This document shows, in pieces, positions 10,601 to 19,611 of a stretch of DNA of 64,000 nucleotides. The stretch is from assembly GCA_949358305.1 (NCBI GenBank), contig OX442324.1:372001-436000 (forward strand), written 5' to 3'. The notes under the pieces were generated by a model that was given only the letters and a program-made list of their open reading frames with translations, did no database searches and was not told the origin of the DNA. Numbering within the stretch: the first letter of the stretch is position 1; each line of letters opens with the position of its first letter. This stretch comes from Strigamia acuminata (taxonomy: Eukaryota; Arthropoda; Chilopoda; Geophilomorpha; Linotaeniidae). The translations under genes were made by a program, and so were the position numbers.

Positions 10601-13338
10601 GGCCGGCACTTAATATCATCAAGGAATTGCCAAAAGACATTAATTTGCAGTTTCGAAAGTTGTTTAAATCTAAATTTAAAAAAGTGCCTCTCATTGCAGC
10701 ATCTTCACCGATTAAGAAGAAAAATAAGAAAAGATCTCTTATTCCTCGACCAACTGGTAAAGGGAAAGTGACTGGAAATGCGCCGACTTCAGGTGCGCAA
10801 ATTCCATCTTCTACTGGCGTAGCTACTCCTCCAACGAGGGCACCGCCGGTTACAATCCCTCCGATTGCACCAGCCCCAGTTGTGCAACCAACTGCAACAC
10901 CAAATGCATCAGTTCCAGTTGCGCAACCTACTTCACAAGTAAAAACTCCTAATTCATCACCAGTTCGTGTTTCAGTGCCTTTGCGAACGCGTCGACAGCG
11001 CTCTTTAATCCCAATTCTGATAAAGAAACGAGGAAGACCACGTAAAATTAATATTGTGCCAATTTTATCTCCTCGTGCTAAACGAGCAATAGCCACACGA
11101 ACTCGAGCTAGATTAAAGGATCCATCTTTGATTCCTAAAACACCACCATGGCTACCACCCAGGTATGCGGGAACTATTAAAAAGTGGACATTTCCAAAGT
11201 TATTGAAATCACAGCAAGTAGGAAAGTTGAAGGCAGTGCGACGTAAATCCGCTATTCCTTCCCATGTGGTGAAACCCAAACCTAAATCAGTTTTAATTCC
11301 ACCACCCTTACCTATTTCTACCCCTCCTGCAACTCCAATATCCACTCCTATTCCTAGTTCCATTCCACCTTCAGCAATTATTCCAACTAAAATTCCTGCG
11401 CCGGTGAATCCATCCAGTTTTAGAAAAAAGACTGCTTCGGCACCATCACAATTGCCGACACCTGGAACTTTGGTGGATAAAATACGACGTAATTTTCGTC
11501 GCATAACTGGAGTTCCTGCACCAATAATCCAATCCGATAGCCATCGAAGGCCCATTCCAAGATCTCCTCTTGAAATTCCGGATTTACCAACTCCTTCCCC
11601 AACTCCTTCAATTCCTATCACTGATTTTCCTGTTATTTCTCCGCGTCAACATTCTGAACCAGTGATGTATGACGATGCGGCGGGACCATCAGGACAACAG
11701 AGGCCAGAGGGATATACTTCGGACCCAAATTCTGACTCTACATCATCTGAGGACAGTTTTGGACCCATTCGTGACATGTCGCCACCAACAAGGAATTATT
11801 ATGCGCCTCCAACATCAGCGCGAAGAACTCCGTCGAGATTGCGTCCGCGACGGGAAAGGACAGTAATTGAGGATCCGAGGACTGAAGCAGAGAAGCAAGC
11901 CGAATTGGAGCACGATCCACCAATCGAACATCCTCCGTTCGAGCTGTTGCCTACTGCTGCTGAAATCATTGCTGCGCAAAGACAGGATCCCTGGTCGCGT
12001 GAGTTGATATTTTATTTAACTGCCCAAATGTTACCACTTGATCCAGATGAGGCTGCCAAAATTGTGGCTGACGCGCAAGATTTCGGCATGTATAAAGAGA
12101 TGTTATGTCGCTTCCCTCCTGTCCATATTAATGAAATTAGAAAGAGGCGCCAAATATATCTCCCATTTGAACTTAGAGAAAGATATTTCCGCGCAATGCA
12201 CTATCCTCCCGTAGTTGGGCATATGGGGCAAGAACGAACACTCCATCGCATTAAATCGCGCGTATTTTGGCCAAAAATGCGCGAAGATATTCGAACATGG
12301 ATACAGGTTTGCGAAGCGTGTCAAAGAGCTAAACCCCTTAACAGGCTCCCATATGGAAAAATGATAATGTCCAGATCGCGTCATCTTTTCTCTGCTATCT
12401 ACATCGACTATTACGGCAAGAAACCTCGATCCACAGAGGGACATTGCTATGCCTTTGTGATGGTCGACTCTGCTAGCCGATGGTTAGACGTACGTCTAAC
12501 CGAAAACTCAAATATAGCCACTACGGTGAAACAAATTCAGAAATTCTGCAAAAGATGGGGTTTTCCCAAAATAATTATCAGCGATAATGCGCCTGCTTTT
12601 CGCTCACCAGAGTTTCGTAGCCAAATCCAGCAACTTGGCGCAATAAATAGATATACCGCCGCATATCACCCGCAAGGTAATATTGCGGAAAGGCTTAACC
12701 AATCATTAAAGAACTGTATATTAGCATATATTGATGATGACCATACTAGATGGGACGTCAACATTGGCTATTTCGTGCTCGCGATTAATTCAGCGTATCA
12801 AATTTCTTTAAAGTATTCACCCTTTAAAATGGTAACAGGCCAGGAAGCTCGATTTCCGGGCGACCTGGATAGCGACACGGATGACGGAGAACCATTGCCG
12901 CCCGTGGAAGCTGAGAACTTGCACGAACATATGCGTAGAATGCGAGAAAGCGCGATTAACAACTTGCGCGAGTCCCAAATTCGACACAAGAAATGGTTCG
13001 ATTTAAAACGTCGTCCCCATGACTTCCGTCCTGGCGACTGGGTAACTTTGCGCAATCGGCAACCTTCGTCTGCCGATAAACAATTCGCAGCAGGTTTACG
13101 CCAACGGACTGAAGGTGTATATATTATACATAGATTGGTGGGCCCCAATACAGTAATCCTTATGGATGAAAACGGCCAAAAAACCCAGCCTTATAATGTC
13201 GTGGAATTGCGACATTGGTTTTTTGCCGAGGCCAACTTTTTAACTTTAAAAGACGTTGAAATTATTGATAAACATGTTGAAATTTTTACTGTCAATACTT
13301 TAGATATTTTTTCTGCCTATTTTCTTTCATTTAAATAA
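7693..13338 (+). CDS. pol: Gypsy Pol polyprotein (PR-RT-RH-IN)
   Basis: This 1881-codon ORF starts inside the gag stop (ATGA). Domains in order: a basic, Ser/Lys-rich N-terminus; an aspartic protease with active site LLDSG (about 177-180); a reverse transcriptase with catalytic YIDD at 674-677; an RNase H beginning QTDASYSGLG (about 822); a Pro/Ser/Lys-rich linker at about 950-1415; and an integrase. The integrase has an HHCC zinc domain (GHMGQERTLHRI and CEACQRAK, about 1510-1550), the catalytic triad in YIDYYG, SDNAPAF and ERLNQS, and a C-terminal GPY/F-like module (FRPGDWVTL). The order RT-RH-IN places it in Ty3/gypsy. The roughly 460-residue linker is unusual. All key residues seen are intact, so the enzyme set looks functional. 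Confidence 0.95.
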   Translation: MSRPALRAKRLKSKRRASPLINLKEDDPSQVNSTTSPTVITLPEYKPVSSVISSSSSIITSATKASDLQAAVPEAVKDELPKLTDLQPVISKKNPKVTIVSKITKTLPIIKSTSSATTTEAPKEVISPMKVSFVMLTPEELKETQEPIIEITRGDRLCKKAPCVKISWANVACTALLDSGAQTCVMSEDVFQQLHEKMGLDFVNLHERVQVASGDIVDSTKSMQLALRAPIGIIKFICMVLPDAKMDMLLGRDFCTAAGIDIDHARQQWSMVGSNEIRKFMTYEEAKKSESILVLPFAPEETQDPSNPPAAISEIVPTKILRKPDPVSEINCLLLAHRPLQQEIFEYPHDDAQYRVKQVRHRAQRKWSNIWSPKRKETSKISSKLKKTISRKLTLSQFRRLRRLQRKINVIRPIAKQLVAQRAKDINAKKESKINIFSIAQPDNGGNNSKMNTNDINFLQYQPSGDPTDLDWIYHQLWNQLTVPQIKLLIKTLQPVSQIFREEIGLCNNTEYEVNLKPDFRPIHVPVRPVNPAKKAIIDKYIDKKLQQGIIRRSQSDCAVAPVVVPKKTGEWRTAMDFRPINAQTIPDVYPLPDIDNIFAYLGGAHWFSIIDGREAFHQIGVRKGDERYLAFITHRGLFEYVRMPFGPINGPATLQRAMNKTLAKYLYKFVFVYIDDVIIFSRTFEEHVQHLRLVLEELFNAGFTMNANKTELCQKRLEVLGHIVESGQITPNPKKVVAIQNYPAPTNLRELQRFKGMVGYYQSFIANFSKISEVFRPLLKKDATWIWTDAQQLAFEYLKDQIAIPTLKRRFPSWKKPFILQTDASYSGLGAALMQLNDEGVRIPIAFASRALNSAEKNYKVTEIECLAAVWGVKRFRAYLEMMPFYLESDHQSLKWLFQQREPTGRLARWVLSLSDYKFTFLHCSGCKNKVADALSRAPVDPPEVDDEDDSPEVDEACYLAYFDDCNEWPALNIIKELPKDINLQFRKLFKSKFKKVPLIAASSPIKKKNKKRSLIPRPTGKGKVTGNAPTSGAQIPSSTGVATPPTRAPPVTIPPIAPAPVVQPTATPNASVPVAQPTSQVKTPNSSPVRVSVPLRTRRQRSLIPILIKKRGRPRKINIVPILSPRAKRAIATRTRARLKDPSLIPKTPPWLPPRYAGTIKKWTFPKLLKSQQVGKLKAVRRKSAIPSHVVKPKPKSVLIPPPLPISTPPATPISTPIPSSIPPSAIIPTKIPAPVNPSSFRKKTASAPSQLPTPGTLVDKIRRNFRRITGVPAPIIQSDSHRRPIPRSPLEIPDLPTPSPTPSIPITDFPVISPRQHSEPVMYDDAAGPSGQQRPEGYTSDPNSDSTSSEDSFGPIRDMSPPTRNYYAPPTSARRTPSRLRPRRERTVIEDPRTEAEKQAELEHDPPIEHPPFELLPTAAEIIAAQRQDPWSRELIFYLTAQMLPLDPDEAAKIVADAQDFGMYKEMLCRFPPVHINEIRKRRQIYLPFELRERYFRAMHYPPVVGHMGQERTLHRIKSRVFWPKMREDIRTWIQVCEACQRAKPLNRLPYGKMIMSRSRHLFSAIYIDYYGKKPRSTEGHCYAFVMVDSASRWLDVRLTENSNIATTVKQIQKFCKRWGFPKIIISDNAPAFRSPEFRSQIQQLGAINRYTAAYHPQGNIAERLNQSLKNCILAYIDDDHTRWDVNIGYFVLAINSAYQISLKYSPFKMVTGQEARFPGDLDSDTDDGEPLPPVEAENLHEHMRRMRESAINNLRESQIRHKKWFDLKRRPHDFRPGDWVTLRNRQPSSADKQFAAGLRQRTEGVYIIHRLVGPNTVILMDENGQKTQPYNVVELRHWFFAEANFLTLKDVEIIDKHVEIFTVNTLDIFSAYFLSFK

Positions 13339-14128
13339 TTCTCTTTGATTTTCTAAACAAAAAGAAAAAAAAAAAACAAAAAACAAAAAAAAAAAAAACC
13401 AAGTGTAATCCGGTGTAAATCTATCTTTACTACCTATTTTGTTTAAAAACTATTTTTCCTTTTATTTTAAATTTATTCATCCTAATTTTTATGTTTTATG
13501 TTATTTTATGTTTTCTTTATATTTTATATTTAATGTTTTGTGTTATGTATTTTATGTTCATATTCGGTCACTCGAAAATGGCTAAGTCCATTTCAATTAG
13601 GGACTATGTCCGTCACCAGAGTGCGCGATGTCAATTAATCTCTAACAATAGCACGTGGCTATTTCCACAATTCATTTAAATTATTCAATTAATATAATTT
13701 ATGCGCACTTTATTTAAATTAATATTCTGTGTTCTGAATTATTACTTGTTTATCTCACCATCCCTATTTAATCACTTTAAAACAAGAGTTTTGAGCGAAG
13801 ACAACTTTCGTTAACTTCCGAATTCCAACACTGAATGTCGCTCTTCAATTGCGATTAGTTACAACCTAACCTCGAACCTGACTTTATTACATGTGCGAGT
13901 TTTCAATCGTTCATCGAAGCTTCTCGAAGCAAAGTTTTACGACTCGTTACATTCTTAGGAATATTCTTTAGTCCTCGTTGTTTGTTTCGTTCTGTGCGCG
14001 TTCGTGTTGTTGCGCTTGATAATTGTGAGTATCGTTTGTCAAACGTATTATTTGTTCTGTGTATTTATATAAGCATTACCTCCACCAACTTAGGCGCATT
14101 ATATTATCCAATACGTATCGAAACCAAC
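13339..14128 (+). other. Spacer between pol and the third ORF
   Basis: No gene is seen. An A-rich purine run occupies about 13357-13400. A GTGAGT donor-like site lies at 14024 and a TTAG acceptor-like site ends at 14093, 35 nt before the ATG of the third ORF. This spacer could hold the splice acceptor of a subgenomic mRNA. Confidence 0.5.
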
Positions 14129-16903
14129 ATGGCGTGTTGTAATGAAGACTTCCCGGGAAGGAAATATCCTAAAAACTATCGAACACCGCCTTTACATGCG
14201 GCGGGCCCACCGAAGTTCCCACACAACCACCCCGACGATCCACTCGATGCTGGATTCCCCAATTACGAGATATGTCCGGTATGCTCTGGTTACGGTAGAG
14301 AGATTGACCCGCCGAGGCCCGAATGCAAGTGCCGGGCGTGTGATGGTCGAGGGGACTTACGGCGCAATTTACACATCGTTTGGATGCGCCAGATCTACGG
14401 GTGGGTGTTGAGGAGATATGAACAGGACCATGTGATTATCGTGAGTGTTACTTATCCGCCATTCCGTCCACTAAACGGTAGTCCGGTGTCAATCCAGAGG
14501 TTCCGGACGATTCACTTCTGGTATTGGCACCGGGCGCAACGGGTTGCGCACACAAATCGCATTACACCACGACAATGGATCTATCCGATGGCGGAAGTGG
14601 TACAACTTTTATATATTCAAGTGCCAAATTTACTCCAAGACGAGGTGGAAGGTTTAGCCCCCATGTTAAGGAAACAACATCTCGTCGACCAGATGCAATC
14701 CGCGACAATTCGCTATTTCCACCCATTTCCAGGGGATGCCTTGATGATGAGCGAGCAGGTGGAATTGGTTGCGGAAACACAAGGCGCCATGGACACCATA
14801 GATACGAATGATCAGTCGGTATTGCCCTATTTTACAGGAAATCGTCCTCCATGTTCAATTAACAGACGGGAGGATCGTACGGAGAAGCTTGCGCAGAAAG
14901 TGTTGGGTAAGATCGAGGACACGAAAATGCCTTTGCGACGTGACGAGACCAGGGACACCAATACGACCAGATATCGTCCGCAGCCATCCGAGGAGACCCT
15001 TGCGCAAGCAACAGCGCAACTGACCGGTTTATCCATTGATGATAACGGGGATGATGAGGACGACGATGATTCTATGTTTACGAGTGTATCTACCCATCTT
15101 AATTTAATTCCAGCTACTAAAGACGAGAACTCAGATCCGCCCTGTGATTTACGCTATTATTCTGGCCGTTCTACGTTGGGAAATGTGACTGAGCAGGAAA
15201 TGGCAAACTTAACTCATGCACATAATGAAGCAATCGCCCAGTGTCGCTCCAGCACTCCTCCAGTTCGGGACAACGAATCAAGTTTCAGTGTAACCCCGTC
15301 CATCTGTGGAGTGGCCCATGAGATTTTTGCGGAAACACCGGCTGCGCAGGTCCAAGATGTCCGAAAGTTGGAGCGGAAAATGGCCGATCCACGGTTGTCC
15401 AATGTTCCATCCATGCAGCAACCCTGCGGACCACCACTCAGTGCACGACTCCCTCCAGCGATGCGGGAACGATTTGCGCAATCACCACAAAACGCGAATT
15501 TATCCGCGACATCTTTAAAATCAACTTCTAATAATTATAATCTCAATTCCAACACAGGTGCCCGACCGAAGCTTTTAGCAAAGAAAAACATTCTCGTGAC
15601 AACTTTGAGTGCTACTTCCACCACGGTAACGGCAGCTAGGGCAACAGAGGCCCCCTCGTGTTCAACGACGAAAATCTCGAACATTCCAGTGTCGACGCCT
15701 GGACCCATCACCTATGCGCAGTTACCACCGCGCAATGTTTCTACGACTACAAAGGCCGCTTCCACACCAAGTACGATTTCGGTCTCCTCTAGCCAGACTT
15801 CGACGCCACCCCCTCGAGTAGCTTCTACCGAAGCCAGCGCGACTGTTGCCTCTGGTGGGGCACAGGCTCTTGAAGATATTGCCTCTCATTGCGACCTGGC
15901 AGTTGACCGATACGGCGTAACAACGAAACCGGTAAATTCTCTGGAACTAATTCCTGATTTATTAGATGAGTTCGAGGTCGAGATCTGTGTAAAGGGGCCA
16001 GAAGTGTCTAAGACCCGATTTCATATGGAACGAAAAGGGTGGATTGCGCTTTTAGAACATATGATGGACAAAGATTTTGAGATACTTCGTGTGGATTTCC
16101 GTAACATTCATGGCCAGATGAAGACTCGTATTCGCGATATGGCTGCGCAAGTATTGAGGCGGATGTCGGAATGCGATATCTACGATCATCATGGCGTTCT
16201 GGAGCAGTTGATTTGGATCATGCATGAGGAAATCTCGCGTATGATCTATCACATTCGGCGCCGTCGTGACTATGAGCGAATGACCACCGAGCAACGTCAA
16301 CGGGAGTACGAGCAGAAACATGCGGCGGAAAAAGCACGTGTTGCCGAGATTCATCGTGTTGAGGAGGAAAAGAAAGCGATCCAAGAAGCTAAGGAAGCGG
16401 AAGAAAAGCGACGCGCTGAGGAAACTCGTTTAAACGAATTGCGAGAGATGCTTCAAACTTCAGCTCACCATCACGAATTTGCGCCATCCATTCCTCCGGG
16501 TCCGGGTTTCTCGGGTTGGGACGATGCCCCACCCACAATTACTTTAGAACTTTTGCCTAGCTTGATGTCTCCAGCGGCTATTATCTGCAACTTCGCTAAC
16601 GGTCGAGGTGAGTGCCTTCAATTTGGAATGTCAACACAAGCGCAACGACAACTTTTCCGTTCCCTCGCCGTTGCTGATTTGCGCATGCCTTTGGCCGAGG
16701 CAAATCCGTTATTAAATTTGTTGTATCGACGATATGGAGAGTTATTTCTCGACCATTGTCGGAACGAGATTAACCGACGAGGTGCAGTTAACTTTCATGA
16801 TGCGCAGCGCATAGTGGTGGAAATTGCGCTCAATATGATTAAATATTTCCGAATTCCTCGTCATCGCGAAATCTTGGAAAAGGATTTCGAACAACAACCC
16901 TAA
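14129..16903 (+). CDS. Gypsy third ORF, novel CxxCxGxG-containing protein
   Basis: I start the gene at the first ATG, in CCAACATGG (14129), giving 924 codons; the frame is open further upstream without an ATG. It occupies the place of env but I see no signal peptide, no C-terminal membrane anchor and no furin-type cleavage pattern. Residues 49-75 carry two CxxCxGxG units (CPVCSGYG and CRACDGRG), the zinc-knuckle form best known from DnaJ-type chaperones. A conserved-looking aromatic segment follows (HFWYWHRAQR, about 135-145), then an acidic patch, a long Ser/Thr/Pro-rich linker (about 370-620), a helical domain, a charged coiled coil (about 730-800, rich in EEKK/EAEEKR) and a C-terminal helical domain. 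I do not recognise the family. It may bind nucleic acid or a chaperone partner; that is inference. Confidence 0.75.
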   Translation: MACCNEDFPGRKYPKNYRTPPLHAAGPPKFPHNHPDDPLDAGFPNYEICPVCSGYGREIDPPRPECKCRACDGRGDLRRNLHIVWMRQIYGWVLRRYEQDHVIIVSVTYPPFRPLNGSPVSIQRFRTIHFWYWHRAQRVAHTNRITPRQWIYPMAEVVQLLYIQVPNLLQDEVEGLAPMLRKQHLVDQMQSATIRYFHPFPGDALMMSEQVELVAETQGAMDTIDTNDQSVLPYFTGNRPPCSINRREDRTEKLAQKVLGKIEDTKMPLRRDETRDTNTTRYRPQPSEETLAQATAQLTGLSIDDNGDDEDDDDSMFTSVSTHLNLIPATKDENSDPPCDLRYYSGRSTLGNVTEQEMANLTHAHNEAIAQCRSSTPPVRDNESSFSVTPSICGVAHEIFAETPAAQVQDVRKLERKMADPRLSNVPSMQQPCGPPLSARLPPAMRERFAQSPQNANLSATSLKSTSNNYNLNSNTGARPKLLAKKNILVTTLSATSTTVTAARATEAPSCSTTKISNIPVSTPGPITYAQLPPRNVSTTTKAASTPSTISVSSSQTSTPPPRVASTEASATVASGGAQALEDIASHCDLAVDRYGVTTKPVNSLELIPDLLDEFEVEICVKGPEVSKTRFHMERKGWIALLEHMMDKDFEILRVDFRNIHGQMKTRIRDMAAQVLRRMSECDIYDHHGVLEQLIWIMHEEISRMIYHIRRRRDYERMTTEQRQREYEQKHAAEKARVAEIHRVEEEKKAIQEAKEAEEKRRAEETRLNELREMLQTSAHHHEFAPSIPPGPGFSGWDDAPPTITLELLPSLMSPAAIICNFANGRGECLQFGMSTQAQRQLFRSLAVADLRMPLAEANPLLNLLYRRYGELFLDHCRNEINRRGAVNFHDAQRIVVEIALNMIKYFRIPRHREILEKDFEQQP

Positions 16904-18767
16904 ACGTGACTTTGTGTGCGCAAGTTTTTTGCAAATTAAAGTCAGGAGGTCGCATCAATGGGCGCTTCGCAAAATTCCTCCGCTTCGGCGTTGAGTTGAA
17001 GGACTTGATGCGAGGATCCTGGTGATTTGCGAAGACTTTGTGCGCACTTCAACCTACTATTCATCATTATTTTGTGTTTTCATCATCATTTAACCCGAAT
17101 TGTGTCCAAAATGCGCCGCCAGATCGTGGATCTCTGGTAAATGCCCTAATAAAACATCTCCGCATTTGTGCGTTGAGTTTGGGCTGGCCTGCATTTAAAA
17201 ATCCTCACGGTATCCACAACCAACATTCATCATCATCTTTAAATCTTCATCATTTTCCCGTTACGCCATGCGATTCCATTGATGAGGCGCTCCGTAAAAC
17301 ATCTCTCGAGTTGGAGGACTTGATGGAACGAGCTTGGGCAGCGGTAATGTGTCGATTTGAAGAACAAATAATTATTATTAGTGTTTCATCATAAGTGTTA
17401 TTATTTTTGCGCAAGTTTTCTACTGTGATAATCCTCACTGATAATTTATATTTTTTGTTTAATTATTTTTACGTTTTTAGTGCTTTAGAATCGGACAATT
17501 GGATTTTTAGTGCTACCATTATATTTTGTTTAAGCGCAATTATGATTTTTGATAATTTTTCTAGTTATTTTATTGACATATCTATTCTATTTTAATTATT
17601 TTGATATCTTTTTGTGCCATAATCATTCCAGAATTATCTTTATTTAATTATGATAATTTCTTCCGAAGTTTAGGAATTTAATTTTGTTTAATTTTTATTT
17701 CCATTATTATTTTTAGCGCAATTATTCTGGAATGATCCAAGTTAGTATTCAATGTTTAAATTTATTTAATGAATATTTTTCTTTAATTATTTAGCATTTA
17801 ATCAAGATTATTGTGATACTTTTTTGACCCTTCATTTAATTTTGTGTTATTTTCCGATCAACATATTTAATTCCGTGGCAATACGAGTAGTATTGTGCGC
17901 GCGGGTATTTGTTATGTTTTATAATATTTTATATGTTTCTATTTTCCATTTCATTCATAGAATTAATAACCTAAATTATCCTTGCGCAAAGTTTCGCGCA
18001 TCCATTTAAAAGTTCCTAATTAATCTGAAATCATACTTATCTTATGCAGGTTGCATAATTTTGTACCTTACCTTTATTTTGTATTTGTTTTGCGCAATTA
18101 CGCGCATCCTACCATAACATAAATACCCAATTTGATATTAATAAATCCCATCACGATTCCTGATAATTCTCATGTGTCGGCTCTTTATTTTTGTTTACTT
18201 TAAAATTGTTTATTCGATGACTTTTATACAAGAAGCAGAAGTTTGTTTATACAAAAAAGTAAAAGTGTTTAAAATTTTTATTTCATAAATTGTTTGGGTA
18301 AAGTGTATAGACTCTCGTCCGTCCTAGGTATCGTCGGCCCCTTTAGGTTTAGTGTTCGCCCTCCTTGTGTCGTCCCTGTTCGTCTTGTGATTTCGAGTAG
18401 AATGATTTAAAATTTACCATTGTGACTTTACAGAAAATCTTAGTTTAAATTTGTTTGTGAAAGCCATGGTGATTTATTAATTCTTTAACTTTAATAATTT
18501 AATTGATTTTTGATATTTAATCTAGTGTTGTTTAACTTTTGTTTATTATTTTGACAAGGTTGTTAAGTTTTTGCACCACGTGCATTATTTTAGACAAAGT
18601 TGTTAAGTCTTTGCGCAGACGCGCATCATTCTTTTTTGTTGTTTAATCTATTTAATTTATTTTTTGAGAATTTGTATAGTTTTTGCGCATAGCGCATTAT
18701 TATTGTATGACTTTCCTTGTCTCTTATCCTTTTATTCTCTTCGATAAATCTCGAATAATAAAAGCCT
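16904..18767 (+). other. Long 3' untranslated region of the gypsy element
   Basis: About 1.9 kb lies between the third ORF and the polypurine tract. It is AU-rich and dotted with GCGCA words. A 118-codon frame at 17038-17394 begins without ATG and is not convincing. No further gene is seen. Confidence 0.6.
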
Positions 18768-18780
18768 AAGGGGGGAGGGA
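18768..18780 (+). other. Polypurine tract
   Basis: AAGGGGGGAGGGA directly abuts the 3' LTR, the expected plus-strand primer position. Confidence 0.85.
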
Positions 18781-19452
18781 TGTCACGGGCAGGTTACCCA
18801 CCCTTCTTTTTTATTCATTTCTAACTTAGACTGACCCAATCTTAAGTTTTCTTATTTTTTCCCAATCTTTCTTTTCATCTAACATTGATGAATCATCTCT
18901 AAATATATGCGCAGCCTCATTGCGCGCATCTTATTATTTCCAACAATTAACCTTATTTTATACCTTCCACCCCCTCACCCACTTCAATCGACCTGGTCAC
19001 ATGACTCATGTTTACCTGGTCGCTACTTTTATCCATAATCCACACTTCTCATACCTCTTTCAACGAGTTAACACCTCTTAGATTGAATTGAGTTTGTCAA
19101 TCTTTATTTTGCGCTTTAACACGCGCACCTTCTAATTTAACACTTAATAGCGCCTCTTTTTGCCCACCTTTTATCCCTTCGCATGCCTGTGACATCCTAC
19201 GCCCACCCGCATACGAATATCACTGCGCATACTCATTCTTTTTAAACGTAAAGACCCACAACGTGAGACTGAGCCCGTCGAATATAAATAATGTGTGTTA
19301 CAGCGAGTTAGGTTTATTCACCGTCCGATATCCGCATATGACGATGGCACAAACAGAGTAAATCTACGAACTTTGCCCGCTGATTTGCGCTAACATCACT
19401 TTGCGCGTAAATTCAGATCAAATCAATTAAACATCTAAGTTGATTCGTAACA
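18781..19452 (+). repeat. Gypsy 3' LTR
   Basis: It has the same length and ends as the 5' LTR and is followed by the ATGT target duplication. Confidence 0.95.
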
Positions 19453-19611
19453 ATGTATTAAGATTTTTTAATAAAAAAGTCAATTGAAATGTTTAATAGG
19501 AAATGTAAAATGTCTAATTCATTTCATTTACAAATAAATGTATTAAGAATTTTTACATTTCCTATTAAACATTTCAATTGACTTTTTTATTAAAAAATCT
19601 TAATACATTTA
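19453..19611. repeat. Long inverted repeat (hairpin) beside the gypsy element
   Basis: About 58-bp arms: ATGTATTAAGATTTTTTAAT... from 19453 and its reverse complement ending near 19611, separated by about 40 nt that contain ACAAATAAATGTATTAAG. The outer edge overlaps the gypsy target duplication, so the element inserted at the border of this palindrome. Confidence 0.8.

Larger units (their letters stand above)
4950..19452 (+). mobile_element. Complete Ty3/gypsy-type LTR retrotransposon
   Basis: Direct 672-bp LTRs (4950-5621 and 18781-19452) begin TGTC and end CA. They are flanked by the same 4 bp, ATGT, at 4946-4949 and 19453-19456. The internal order is PBS, gag, pol (protease-RT-RNase H-integrase, the order that defines the gypsy class), a third ORF, a long 3' untranslated region and a polypurine tract. 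At 14.5 kb it is much longer than most gypsy elements because of a proline-rich insert in pol, the third ORF and the 1.9-kb 3' tail. All three frames are open and I found only one LTR mismatch, so the insertion is recent and could be competent. It sits in AT-rich sequence between host fragments and the Polinton. Confidence 0.95.

Noticed and set aside
10578-11621. 347-codon minus-strand open frame inside gypsy pol
   Set aside because: It is a shadow of the proline/lysine-rich linker; Gly-rich composition reflects the complement of Pro codons, and pol is clearly the coding strand.
13982-14128. Upstream extension of the gypsy third ORF with a hydrophobic stretch (could look like a signal peptide)
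   Set aside because: No ATG in this part; contains a donor- and acceptor-like pair; the ATG at 14129 has a better context. I therefore do not call the ORF an envelope.
17038-17394. 118-codon frame in the gypsy 3' region
   Set aside because: No ATG at its start, low-complexity His/Ser composition, no motif.
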